In this document: positions 50,375 to 58,907 of the stretch, one piece after another
Layout of the letters: each line of letters opens with the position of its first letter
How positions within the stretch are numbered: position 1 is the first letter of the stretch
Assembly: GCF_020809045.1 (NCBI RefSeq)
Contig: NZ_CP078079.1
Location: forward strand, 3,100,001-3,164,000
Direction of reading: 5' to 3'
Source of the DNA: Pseudarthrobacter sp. L1SW
GTDB lineage: Bacteria; Actinomycetota; Actinomycetes; Actinomycetales; Micrococcaceae
Length of the DNA: 64,000 nt
The notes under the pieces: generated by a model
The model's database searches: none
What the model was told of the DNA's origin: nothing
Seen by the model: the letters and a program-made list of their open reading frames with translations, nothing else
Made by a program: the position numbers and the translations under genes

Positions 50375-51733
50375 TCAGCGAACCTTGGCTTTGGTCACGG
50401 TGATCGTGATAGGGCCCGTGGTCGCGTCGGGGCCGACCCCGTTGGTAGCGGTGACCGTAAACGTTGCCTTGCCGCCCTTGGTCGGGGTCCCGGAAAGGAC
50501 CCCCGTGGTGGTGTTCAAGGTCAGGCCCACGGGCACTGCACCTGAGGACACGTAGAAGGTCGGGGCAGGGTCACCAGTGGCGGTGAACGTGTAGCTGTAG
50601 GCGGCACGCGTTGTCGCTTTGGTCGGAGGTGTGGCCGAGGTGAACACCGGGGGTGCCGAGCTAACATCGATGACCGACACCGTGTTGGAACCGTAGTTGG
50701 TGACGTAGGCCGTGGACCCGTCAGGGGTGAACGCAACATCGGTTGGGCCCGACCCGACCGGGACCGTCGAGGCCACCGTACCCGACGCCACATCGATGAC
50801 CGACACTGTGTTGGAACCGTCATTGGCGACGTAGGCTGCCGCCCCGTCAGGGGTGAACGCAACACCAAGCGGATGTGACCCGACTGTAATCGTGGAGGTC
50901 ACGGTGCCAGACTCCACATCAATCACCGACACTGTGTTGAATCCGTTGTTGGTGACATAGGCTGTCGCCCCGTCCGGGGTGAATGCAACGCCTGCCGGCT
51001 CCGACCCGCCCGTGATCGTTTTGGTCACCGAGCCCGACCCCACATCTATGACCGACACCGCGTCGGAAGCGGGGTGGGTAACATAGGCTGCCGACCCGTC
51101 CGGGGTGAACGCAACACCCACCGAGCCCAAGCCGACCGTGATCGTAGATGTCACGGTGCCCAACGCCACATCGATAACCGATACCGCGCCGGAAGAGGCA
51201 TGGGTGACATAGGCTGCCGACCCGTCCGGGACGAAAGCAACGTTGACCGGATTCGACTCCAGCGTGACCGTGGAGGTCACGGTCCCCGAAGTCACATCGA
51301 TGACCGAAATCGTGTCAGAACCCCAGTTGGTGACGTAGGCTTCCGAGCCGTCGGGCGTGAATGCGACATCGTTCGGGCCCGGCCCCACCGGGATCGCGGA
51401 GAGCGTTGTCCCCGATGCCACATCGATGACTGACACTGTGTTGGAGCCGCTGTTGGTGACGTAGGCTGCCGTGCCGTCCGGCGTGAGCGCAACACCAACC
51501 GGAAGCGTCCCAACCGGGATCGTGGACGTCACCGTACCCGCGGCAGTTGCCGGGAAATTACCGGCCAGCATAAGGGCAGCGAGGACAGTGCTGATGATGG
51601 CGGCACGCCGTCGGGACAGGAGGGAAGCGGATGTACTCCCGCGGAGCCGGCCTTCGCCTGCACCAGGATGTTCCATGCTCGGGGAGGAGCGCCGTTCCTG
51701 GTGTCGCCGGGCCAATGTTGTTCTGAACGCCAT
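50375..51733 (-). CDS. Secreted YVTN-repeat seven-bladed propeller with Ig-like domain
   Basis: A 452-residue exported protein. I start at ATG 51733, which has GCAGGAGGAA directly upstream; the frame extends to 51859 without a good site. A long basic leader precedes a signal helix (AAIISTVLAALMLAGNFPAT). Then come exactly seven repeats of 42 residues of the form GTV-ST-PVG-P-VAFTPDG, YVTN-GSNTVSVIDV, i.e. the YVTN beta-propeller family (also found in archaeal surface layer and YncE proteins). A C-terminal putative Ig domain (He_PIG type: GLTLNTTTGVLSGTPTKGGK) follows. The protein probably acts at the cell surface in binding; a substrate is not known. Confidence 0.85.
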   Translation of the reverse strand: MAFRTTLARRHQERRSSPSMEHPGAGEGRLRGSTSASLLSRRRAAIISTVLAALMLAGNFPATAAGTVTSTIPVGTLPVGVALTPDGTAAYVTNSGSNTVSVIDVASGTTLSAIPVGPGPNDVAFTPDGSEAYVTNWGSDTISVIDVTSGTVTSTVTLESNPVNVAFVPDGSAAYVTHASSGAVSVIDVALGTVTSTITVGLGSVGVAFTPDGSAAYVTHPASDAVSVIDVGSGSVTKTITGGSEPAGVAFTPDGATAYVTNNGFNTVSVIDVESGTVTSTITVGSHPLGVAFTPDGAAAYVANDGSNTVSVIDVASGTVASTVPVGSGPTDVAFTPDGSTAYVTNYGSNTVSVIDVSSAPPVFTSATPPTKATTRAAYSYTFTATGDPAPTFYVSSGAVPVGLTLNTTTGVLSGTPTKGGKATFTVTATNGVGPDATTGPITITVTKAKVR

Positions 51734-51939
51734 CAGTTCCTCCTGCATTTTCCGAGCGGAAACTGTTGCATCGCGTTCGTGCTCCGGTGCGTGCAGGCAC
51801 CCGGGATCACATTGCCCGATACAACAGCTGGACCCGGAGCCTATCGACCAGGCAGACAAACGGTCAGCAGTAGTTGTTACCTGTCTTTGGGGCCGCGACT
51901 ACCTATTTCCGTGGTGCCGCTGGAGCTCTGGCCCCGGGG

Positions 51940-52209
51940 TCCGCCCTGATTCGCGGCGAAGGGTTTGCCACGGCCTTCGGGAAACAGCAGCTCTTCGCAG
52001 GCCTCGACGTGGCCATTCATTCCCGGGAACGGCTGGCCACCAGGACCCCGCCCTGGCCTTTCAACCGCGCGTGGCCCTCAATGATTCCTTCGGCAACCTC
52101 ATCCGGCTTATCACCCAGGAGGAAACCAGGGTCTGCCCTCATGGAACAGGTCGAATGCCAGGGCGCCCTGGTACTCGTCAGCCACGACAGCACCCTGCCA
52201 GCGCCGTGA
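51940..52209 (+). pseudogene. Possible remnant of an ABC-F ATPase gene
   Basis: The plus strand reads ALIRGEGFATAFGKQQLFAG, LDVAIHSRERLAT, then loses similarity and later gives QVECQGALVLVSHDSTLPAP and a stop. The first part resembles the start of an ABC-F second ATPase domain and the last part resembles its Walker B/switch segment (ALVLVSHD). The Walker A and signature between them are missing, so the fragment is dead. Similarity is short and the call is tentative. Confidence 0.4.
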
Positions 52210-52302
52210 CCCACCGCAGCATCACGATGGGAACAACAGAAGAAGAGTCCGTGGATAGGGCCGAAGCCTTCGCCTAAACAGCACAACGGGCAGGGCAAGC
52301 GG

Positions 52303-53082
52303 TTATCCTTTGAACACCGGCGCGCGCTTCTCCTGGAATGCCCGGAAACCTTCAGCGTAATCCTCGGTTTTGCAGAGCCGAGCCTGCTCGGTGTTCTCCT
52401 CCTGCATGGCCTCCCAGAGGCCCAGGCGCTGGTCCCGGATGTGCGCCACCAGTTCCTTGCTGGCCACGAAAGCACCGGTGGCACCTTGGGCAACGCGGCC
52501 CACGATCCCCCGCGTGATCTCCAGCAAAGACTCCGCGGGCATGGCGCGGCTGAACATCCCCTGCGCCACGGCCTCGGCCCCGGAGATCAGGTCCGCGGTG
52601 TAGATCAGGTCCAGGGTACGGTGCATGCCCAGCCGCTCCGTGAAGTACCAGTGCCCGCCCGAGTCCAGCGTTGCGCCCAGTTTGGCGAACGGCGACCCGA
52701 ACTTCGCGTTCTCCGCCACGTACACCACGTCCGTGGCCAGCAGCAGCCCCAGCCCCACGCCCAGGCAGGCGCCATGGGCTGCAGCAAACGTCGGAGCCGG
52801 GAAGGCAGCCATCTTCTTCAGCAGCGGCTCCACCAGCCCGCCCAGGTACGCGGCGGCGTCGTCACTCTCCGGCGTCACGTTCTGGATGTCCCGGCCCGCG
52901 CAGAAGGCCCTGCCTTCTCCCCTCAGCAGCAGCGCCCGCACCTCACCGCGTGAGGCGGCGGCAGCAGCGTCGTCGTACGCCTGGGACAGCTCCGCCAGCG
53001 CCTGCTCGTCCAGCGAGTTCAGCTTGTACGGCGCGTCCAGCACAACCTCGGCAACGCCGTTGGTGATGGAGAGGGAAATCAT
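52303..53082 (-). CDS. paaG: Enoyl-CoA hydratase/isomerase, PaaG-like
   Basis: A 259-residue crotonase. The oxyanion-hole segments are AFCAGRDIQN near residue 62 and HGACLGVGLGLLLATDVVYV near 105. The motif GATLDSGGHW near 135 carries an Asp where PaaG has its catalytic Asp (PDCGGTW in E. coli), and the second-site Glu of classical hydratases is not obvious. PaaG isomerises ring-1,2-epoxyphenylacetyl-CoA to the oxepin form. The C-terminus is YAEGFRAFQEKRAPVFKG. It follows paaE by 42 bp in the same direction, so it is probably the sixth gene of the paa operon. Confidence 0.75.
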   Translation of the reverse strand: MISLSITNGVAEVVLDAPYKLNSLDEQALAELSQAYDDAAAAASRGEVRALLLRGEGRAFCAGRDIQNVTPESDDAAAYLGGLVEPLLKKMAAFPAPTFAAAHGACLGVGLGLLLATDVVYVAENAKFGSPFAKLGATLDSGGHWYFTERLGMHRTLDLIYTADLISGAEAVAQGMFSRAMPAESLLEITRGIVGRVAQGATGAFVASKELVAHIRDQRLGLWEAMQEENTEQARLCKTEDYAEGFRAFQEKRAPVFKG

Positions 53083-53124
53083 GGGGCTCCTTTGGTGGGA
53101 CCGGGGACGTGGTGGACCGGGGAC

Positions 53125-54366
53125 TTAGACGTCGAAGTCGACCGTGACTTCCTTGCTGGTGGGGTGGCTCTGGCAGGTCAGCACGTAGCCCTTGTCCAGC
53201 TCATCCTGCTCCAGGGCGTAGTTTTCGTCCATGGTCACGCTGCCGGTGACCACCTTGGCCCGGCAGGTGCCGCACACTCCCCCGGCGCACGCGAACGGCA
53301 CGTCCGGGCGGACCCGCAGCGCGGCGTTGAGGATGGACTCGCGGGCGTAGGTGGGGCTGGCCACCTCGCCCTGCAGGCCGTCCAGCTTGAACGTGATCTT
53401 GTACGTCTCCTTGGACTCGTCCACCAGCACGGGCCGGCCGGCGTTGCCCTCCGGCTTGTCCGGCTTGCCGGACGTGAACAGCTCGAACCGGATGTTCTCC
53501 GGCTTCACGCCGCGCTCGGCCAGGGTGTCCCGGCACAGCTGCACCAGCTCGAACGGCCCGCACAGGAACCACTCGTCCACATCGTCCGCGTGGATGGCGG
53601 TGCCCAGCAGCTGCCGGAGCTTCTCCGAATCGATCCTTCCGCTCAGCAGCGGCGCGATCCGCTGCTCGCGGGACAGCACGTGGTGGATGGCCAGCCGCTG
53701 CGGGTACTTGTCCTTCAGGTCCGCGAGCTCCTCCAGGAACATCACGTCCATGGCGGCCTTGTTTGCGTAAATCAGGTCGAACCGGCACTCCGGGTTCTTG
53801 GCCAGCAGTGTGCGTGCGATCGCGATCACCGGGGTGATCCCTGAGCCGGCGGCTATTGCCACGAAGCTCGCTTCCCCCTGGGAGGCGACGTCCCCCGCCA
53901 GCTCCTCCGGGTTGTTCATGGAGTTCATCCGGTTCTGCTCCATGGCCTGGCCGTCGCGGCCGAACTTGGAAACGAACGCGCCCATGGGGCTCATGACGTC
54001 CAGGGTGTCCCCGGCCTTCAGCTCGGCGTTGGCCCAGGTGGAGAACAGCCCGCCCAGGTCCTTCTTGATGGCCACGCGGATTTCGCTGGTGCCATCCGCG
54101 AAGCTGCGCGGCTCGGCGCAGATGGAGTAGCTGCGGCGGATTTCCTTGGGCTCACCCGTCTCGTCCGGCAGCGTGGTGCGCAGGGCGACGTACTGGCCGG
54201 GCAGGTAGTCGAACTGGCCGGCGAGCTCCGCGGGCACGTGGAAGGAGACCTCGATGGCGTCCTCGGTGAGCCGGCGCACCTCCTTCACGGCGAGGGTGTG
54301 GAAGGACGGACGACGGCGGCCGGTGGCCTGCGCCTCTTCGGCGGCGGTCTGGCGGACAACAGGCAT
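53125..54366 (-). CDS. paaE: Phenylacetyl-CoA epoxidase reductase subunit PaaE
   Basis: A 413-residue FAD/NADPH reductase with ferredoxin domain. The FAD domain (about 25-140) has YVALRTTLPDETGEPKEIRR and the RxYS motif RRSYSICAEP. The NADP domain (about 160-290) has FVAIAAGSGITPVIAIARTL. The C-terminal 2Fe-2S domain (about 325-413) has FACAGGVCGTCRAKVVTGSV with the last Cys in VLTCQSHPTS. It passes electrons from NADPH to the di-iron PaaA subunit. It follows paaD by nine bases. About 30 extra residues near 175 (MEQNRMNSMNNPEELAGDVA) are unusual for the family. Confidence 0.92.
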   Translation of the reverse strand: MPVVRQTAAEEAQATGRRRPSFHTLAVKEVRRLTEDAIEVSFHVPAELAGQFDYLPGQYVALRTTLPDETGEPKEIRRSYSICAEPRSFADGTSEIRVAIKKDLGGLFSTWANAELKAGDTLDVMSPMGAFVSKFGRDGQAMEQNRMNSMNNPEELAGDVASQGEASFVAIAAGSGITPVIAIARTLLAKNPECRFDLIYANKAAMDVMFLEELADLKDKYPQRLAIHHVLSREQRIAPLLSGRIDSEKLRQLLGTAIHADDVDEWFLCGPFELVQLCRDTLAERGVKPENIRFELFTSGKPDKPEGNAGRPVLVDESKETYKITFKLDGLQGEVASPTYARESILNAALRVRPDVPFACAGGVCGTCRAKVVTGSVTMDENYALEQDELDKGYVLTCQSHPTSKEVTVDFDV

Positions 54367-54375
54367 GGGGCTTCC

Positions 54376-54915
54376 TTACAGCACTTTGAAGTAATCGAAC
54401 GGTTCCTTGCAGTCCTGGCAGACGTACAGCGCCTTGCAGGAGGTGGAGCCGAAGCGGGTGAGCTCTTTAGTGTTCAGGCTGGCGCACTGCGGGCACTTGA
54501 CGGCCATGCTCAGGCGGATGGGGCCGGCGTGCCGTGCTGCTTTTGAGTGGCCGGTGGGCGGGGCGATGCCGTACTCCTGCAGCTTCGCTTTGCCCTCTTC
54601 GGTCATCCAGTCCGTGGTCCAGGCCGGGGCGAGCACCAGGTCAACCTCGACGTCCTGGTAGCCCTCCTTTTCGAAGGCGGTCGTGAGGTCGTCCCGGATG
54701 GCGTCCATGGCCGGGCAGCCCGAGTATGTGGGGGTGATGGTGACCTTGACGTGTCCGTCCTGTCCCACCTCCACCTTCCGCAGGATCCCCAGGTCCGCGA
54801 TGGTGAGTACCGGAATCTCCGGGTCCACCACGGTGGCGGCGATGTCCCAGGCGCGCTGCTCCGGCGTCGTACTCTTGCTCTCAAAGTCACTGACGTAGAT
54901 GGCCACGGCACTCAC
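54376..54915 (-). CDS. paaD: Phenylacetate degradation protein PaaD
   Basis: A 179-residue protein beginning at GTG 54915, overlapping the paaC stop by three to four bases. The MIP18/DUF59 domain has WDIAATVVDPEIPVLTIADL and ITPTYSGCPAMDAIRDDLTT with its conserved Cys. The C-terminus has a zinc ribbon (KCPQCASLNTKELTRFGSTS, CKALYVCQDCKEPFDYF) as in PaaD. PaaD is thought to help assemble the iron centre of the epoxidase complex. Confidence 0.92.
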   Translation of the reverse strand: MSAVAIYVSDFESKSTTPEQRAWDIAATVVDPEIPVLTIADLGILRKVEVGQDGHVKVTITPTYSGCPAMDAIRDDLTTAFEKEGYQDVEVDLVLAPAWTTDWMTEEGKAKLQEYGIAPPTGHSKAARHAGPIRLSMAVKCPQCASLNTKELTRFGSTSCKALYVCQDCKEPFDYFKVL

Positions 54916-55847
54916 CAGCTTGCCCCGGGGTGCTCGCGGGCCAGCACCTGCATCTCGGCCAGGATGTAGCCCAGGTACTCCGAGTGCCTGCCCTGCCGGC
55001 CGCCGCCCGGGGCTGCCGGAACGTCCGGCACCTCCAGCCCGGCCTCGGTGAGGACTTCACCGGTGAGCCGGTCAAAGTCCTCTTTCAGGGACGAAGGCGC
55101 GACGGCGATCCCCGCCTCAGCGAGGCGGCTCGTCAGCTCGTCGTCGCGGAAGAGTTCCTCCACATAAGGCCACATGATGCGGAAGCCGTGGATCATCCTG
55201 GTGCGCGACTCGTCCGTGCCGCCGGCCAGGCGGAGGACCCACTGCGCGGCGTGGTCCCGGTGGTAATCCACTTCCTTCACGGCCTTGGCGGCGATGGCGG
55301 CCAGGGTGGCGTCCTTCGACTCCGTGAGCCCGCTGTAGAGCAGGAACTGGTAGTAGCTCACCACGAACTGCCGGGCGATGGTGGCCGCGAAGTCGCCGTT
55401 GGGCTGCTCGAACAGCTGGACGCTGCGGAACTCGTGCTCGCGGCGGAAGTAGGCCAGGTCGTCCTCTGTTTTCGGCGAGCCGTCCTCTTTGGTGAGGGCG
55501 CCGCCGGCGTAGCTGAGGAAACTCCGGGCGTGGCCCAGCTGGTCCAGGGCGATGTTGCCCAGGGCGATGTCCTCCTCCAGCTCGGGGGCGCGGGAGATCC
55601 AGTGGCCCAGGCGCTGGGCGAGGATCAGGGCGTCATCGCCCAGCCTCAGTGCGTACTCGGCGGTGTCTTCGCTGGGCTTGGCCAGGCCGGTTTTGACTTC
55701 GAGGGCGATGTCCTCCGGGCGCAGAGCGTTGCCGGGGGTGATGCGGGTTGCGCTGGCGTTGGAGTCGCCGCTGCCGGACGGGACTGCGACGCCGGTGGAG
55801 ATGTCGCCGTGGCCGGCTGCTTCGGTGTTTGTTGGGGGTGTGCTCAC
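54912..55847 (-). CDS. paaC: Phenylacetyl-CoA epoxidase structural subunit PaaC
   Basis: A 311-residue helical ferritin-like protein starting at GTG 55847; an earlier in-frame start would cover paaB. The first 45 residues are low-complexity. The core has YALRLGDDALILAQRLGHWI, LEEDIALGNIALDQLGHARS, VSYYQFLLYSGLTESKDATL and VKEVDYHRDHAAQWVLRLAG. In PaaC the di-iron site is degenerate; the subunit supports PaaA in the A2C2 complex. It overlaps paaB and paaD by four bases each (GTGA). Confidence 0.9.
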   Translation of the reverse strand: MSTPPTNTEAAGHGDISTGVAVPSGSGDSNASATRITPGNALRPEDIALEVKTGLAKPSEDTAEYALRLGDDALILAQRLGHWISRAPELEEDIALGNIALDQLGHARSFLSYAGGALTKEDGSPKTEDDLAYFRREHEFRSVQLFEQPNGDFAATIARQFVVSYYQFLLYSGLTESKDATLAAIAAKAVKEVDYHRDHAAQWVLRLAGGTDESRTRMIHGFRIMWPYVEELFRDDELTSRLAEAGIAVAPSSLKEDFDRLTGEVLTEAGLEVPDVPAAPGGGRQGRHSEYLGYILAEMQVLAREHPGASW

Positions 55848-56221
55848 AGGTGCTTTACCCCTTCGCTCTTGGTGTAGTACGTGGCGTGCCGGTAGTCCTT
55901 GCCCTGGGGCGACTCGAAGAACGAGCCCTTGGCGTCCGGGTCGCTGGCGGCGATGGCGTCCGCGGGGACAACCCAGATGGAGACGCCCTCGTTGCGGCGG
56001 GTGTAGAGGTCGCGGGCGTTGCGCAGTGCCATGGCGGCATCGGGTGCGTGCAGGGAGCCGGCGTGGACGTGGCTCAGGCCGCGGCTGGACCGGACGAAGA
56101 CCTCCCACAGGCCCCAGGCGTGGTCAGTGTGTTCCTTGGGTGCCGGGCTGGCTTTGGGGGCCTCACGGTTGATCTCCGTGGCCGAGCTGGCGGGGGCTTC
56201 GGGGTTGCCGTGGGGGCTCAT
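55844..56221 (-). CDS. paaB: Phenylacetyl-CoA epoxidase subunit PaaB
   Basis: A 125-residue protein. The core [40 protein letters not shown] and [20 protein letters not shown] matches PaaB, the small subunit that links the PaaAC complexes. The first 30 residues are an Ala/Pro/Glu extension. ATG 56221 overlaps the paaA stop (ATGA), and its own stop overlaps the paaC start. Confidence 0.92.
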   Translation of the reverse strand: MSPHGNPEAPASSATEINREAPKASPAPKEHTDHAWGLWEVFVRSSRGLSHVHAGSLHAPDAAMALRNARDLYTRRNEGVSIWVVPADAIAASDPDAKGSFFESPQGKDYRHATYYTKSEGVKHL

Positions 56222-57222
56222 GCTGCGTATTCCTTCTGCTTGTTAACCTGCTTGGCTGCATAGGCGGCCGCTGCCTCGCGGACCCACGCGCCGTCGTCGT
56301 GCGCTTGCCTGCGGCGCTCAAGGCGCTGGGAGTTGCAAGGGCCGCGGCCGGCCAGCACCTCGTGGAACTCGTGCCAGTCCAGCGGGCCGTGCTCCCACTT
56401 TTTGGTGTCCTCGTTGAAGCGGACCTGGTCATCCGGGAGGGTGAGGCCCAGGACCCGGACCTGCTCCACCATCATGCCCACGAAGCGGCTGCGGAGCTCG
56501 TCATTGCTGAAGCGCTTGATGTTCCATGCCATGGACTGCTTGGAGTTGGGCGAATCGTCGTCCGGCGGGCCGAACATCATCAAAGCCGGCGCGTACCAGC
56601 GGTTCACGGCGTCCTGGGCCATCTGCTTCTGTGCAGGGGTGCCGTTGGAGAGTTCCAGCAGGATCTCGAAGCCCTGGCGCTGGTGGAAGCTCTCTTCCTT
56701 GCAGATGCGGACCATGGCGCGGCCGTAGGGGCCGTAGGAGGCGCGGCACAGCGGCACCTGGTTGCAGATGGCGGCGCCGTCCACCAGCCAGCCGATGGCG
56801 CCCATGTCCGCCCAGGTCAGCGCCGGGTAGTTGAAGATGCTCGAGTAGCGGGCCTTGCCGGCGATCAGCGCATCCGTCATCTCGTCCCGGTTCTGGCCCA
56901 GGGTCTCGGCGGCGGAGTAGAGGTACAGCCCGTGGCCGGCCTCGTCCTGGACCTTGGCCATGAGGATGGCCTTGCGCTTCAGGCTCGGTGCCCGTGAAAT
57001 CCAGTTGGCCTCCGGCTGCATGCCGATGATCTCGGAGTGTGCGTGCTGGGAGATCTGGCGCAGGAGGGTCTTGCGGTAGGCCGGCGGCATCCAGTCCTTG
57101 GGCTCGATGCGGGAGTCCTCGGCAATGACGCGGTCGAAGTTGGCCTGGCCCGCCGCCTCTTCCGTTTCGCTGGTTCCAGCGGTTCGCTCAGCCGGCACTG
57201 ACTGCAAGTTCTGCGCTGCCAT
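56218..57222 (-). CDS. paaA: Phenylacetyl-CoA epoxidase catalytic subunit PaaA
   Basis: A 334-residue di-iron monooxygenase subunit. The iron ligands lie in helices with [20 protein letters not shown] (ExxGH-type) and [20 protein letters not shown] (EExxH), and [20 protein letters not shown] is a PaaA signature. It epoxidises the ring of phenylacetyl-CoA using O2 and electrons from PaaE. It is the first gene of the operon. A PaaR-like operator lies about 41 bases upstream of the ATG at 57222. TTGCATAGGAGCAACC precedes the start. Confidence 0.93.
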   Translation of the reverse strand: MAAQNLQSVPAERTAGTSETEEAAGQANFDRVIAEDSRIEPKDWMPPAYRKTLLRQISQHAHSEIIGMQPEANWISRAPSLKRKAILMAKVQDEAGHGLYLYSAAETLGQNRDEMTDALIAGKARYSSIFNYPALTWADMGAIGWLVDGAAICNQVPLCRASYGPYGRAMVRICKEESFHQRQGFEILLELSNGTPAQKQMAQDAVNRWYAPALMMFGPPDDDSPNSKQSMAWNIKRFSNDELRSRFVGMMVEQVRVLGLTLPDDQVRFNEDTKKWEHGPLDWHEFHEVLAGRGPCNSQRLERRRQAHDDGAWVREAAAAYAAKQVNKQKEYAA

Positions 57223-57262
57223 GGTTGCTCCTATGCAAAGACCTTCGGGGGCGGCCAGAATT

Positions 57263-57284
57263 ATTTACCGACCGTTCGTTCAGG
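57263..57284. promoter_or_regulatory. Probable PaaR (TetR-type) operator of the paa operon
   Basis: The 22-bp ATTTACCGACCGTTCGTTCA plus GG fits the PaaR consensus I recall from Corynebacterium glutamicum (ACTNACCGNNCGNNCGGTNA, then GT) at all but three of the fixed positions. It lies 41 bp upstream of paaA, where a repressor would block the promoter until phenylacetyl-CoA binds it. The regulator gene itself is not in the window. Confidence 0.6.
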
Positions 57285-57651
57285 ATATGCGGAAGCGTGA
57301 GGGGCCGTCAAGCGCCCCACCACACTTCCCCACCCCCAGCGTCATCCACTCGGGCGGATGCCAAAGCAGCCCCTGGCTCTCCGCTTCCGGCCGCTCCCGC
57401 AGCCCGCCTCCACGTGCGAAAAGTGCGCGCCGCCGTCGTAATGTCCAAGAAATTTCCCGCCCGCCTTGGACCGCGGACATATACTGGCGGCCACGCCGAA
57501 TCGGGCGTAATAACAGCCATAGGTCTCCTCAAGTCGGCGTTTGGGCACCGCCGACAGCACCCAGCCCCCACACATTTTTCCTGCATGCCTGACGCCGGGC
57601 CTTCATGAAACCGGTGTTTGCACGGACGTCAGAGTCGACTTCTAAGAATGG

Positions 57652-58677
57652 ATGGTCATGAGACGGTTCCTGGTATTGATGAGTGCTGTTGCGCTGGCCT
57701 GCCTTGGCATGCCGGTGCTGGTTCCTGGTACTGCCCAGGCTGCGGCGGGGCCCTGCATTGGCGCACCTGCAGCCGACGGGACGAACTACGCAGAAACGCG
57801 GCAGTTCGTTGACACCCAGGCATGGTGGGTGCCGGATGTGGACCAAGCGAATAACTCCACCACCAACTCGGGCCACGTGCATCTGGGGGCGTGCATACCC
57901 GAGCGCGAAACGATCAGCTCGGGCAACCTCACCGTGAAAGTGAGGGTGGTTCTCCACGACAACCCCGGCAAGGCGAACTACGTCTCCATGGTGTTCAAAA
58001 CCTCAGACAGCGAAACAACCGTCCAAAAATGCTATCTGCGGGCCACTGCATCCAACTTCAGTTGCCCCGGGCCTGCAAGCAACGGCAAGGGTGATTTTGT
58101 GTGCTCCGGTACCTGCGAGCGGTGGCTGACGTTCTCGCAGCCGATCTCTGCATTCAACCATTCCGGCTTGCAGGAGGTCCGCTTCCGCGCGTTCGTCCCC
58201 GAGCCGGACAGCCAGCAAATGGTCGCGAGCTTCAACTGGCAGGTGGGCATCCAAAACGGAAAGTCCCCATCAAACGTCTCGAGGTACTCGTTCCTCCGCG
58301 GCAAGGGGTGGTACACGCACGCCCTGTACTGCGAGGCCTCGCTCCGCAGCGCGCCTCTTCCCGATGGCCCGGTTTCAGGTATCTGGACGCCAGTAGTGGG
58401 GCTGACCACCCACCCCGACGGCTCACTCCCGGCCACCCGCTCATTCATCGCGGTCGACCCGGACTTCCATGCTTCCCCGCCAAACCGCGGAACCGTACTG
58501 TGGGACGCCGCCGGCCCCTATGGTCCCGAACCTTTTGGAGCCGCTCCCCTTTCCATTGACACCCGGACCCTGGCCAACGGCGTGCACAAGCTGCACCTGC
58601 GGACGTCATGCCGCGACAACACGCTGGGTTCAACCAACTCCGGCGTGACTGTGGTTCCCTTCACGGTGGCCAACTGA
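57652..58677 (+). CDS. Secreted protein of unknown function
   Basis: A 341-residue exported protein. The signal peptide RRFLVLMSAVALACLGMPVL is followed by TAQAAAG. The mature part is beta-rich with six or more cysteines (GPCIG, GACIPE, QKCYLRATASNFSCPG, VCSGTCERW, LYCEASL, RTSCRDNT), suggesting disulphides. HVHLGACIPE and VSMVFKTSD are among its more ordered segments. I do not recognise a family, and there is no cell-wall anchor. GTG 57652 or ATG 57658 are both possible starts. It stands between the paa promoter and an AbiEi-like gene. Confidence 0.7.
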   Translation: MVMRRFLVLMSAVALACLGMPVLVPGTAQAAAGPCIGAPAADGTNYAETRQFVDTQAWWVPDVDQANNSTTNSGHVHLGACIPERETISSGNLTVKVRVVLHDNPGKANYVSMVFKTSDSETTVQKCYLRATASNFSCPGPASNGKGDFVCSGTCERWLTFSQPISAFNHSGLQEVRFRAFVPEPDSQQMVASFNWQVGIQNGKSPSNVSRYSFLRGKGWYTHALYCEASLRSAPLPDGPVSGIWTPVVGLTTHPDGSLPATRSFIAVDPDFHASPPNRGTVLWDAAGPYGPEPFGAAPLSIDTRTLANGVHKLHLRTSCRDNTLGSTNSGVTVVPFTVAN

Positions 58678-58907
58678 CGGCACCCGCGGCGGCACCGGCG
58701 TCGTGTTTCGCGTTTGGAGGCAGTACGCCCTGCTGAGGTGCTCGACTCGCACATTCAGTTTCGACGCGGATGCTCCCCTGCGCAGCCCATATATCGGGTG
58801 CGCCAGGTCAAGGGAGGGTCGAAACGGAACAAGCGCGTCGAATGCCCTTGTCCACATAGCAGCAGGAACCCCTCCCACGGGCGCCGCGCAGCTGGGATCG
58901 TCGGTCC

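Noticed and set aside
52017..52493. 158-codon minus-strand frame after the paaG-like gene
   Set aside because: It overlaps paaG in another frame; its tail has a protein-like look but no family match, and the plus strand better fits an ABC-F remnant.
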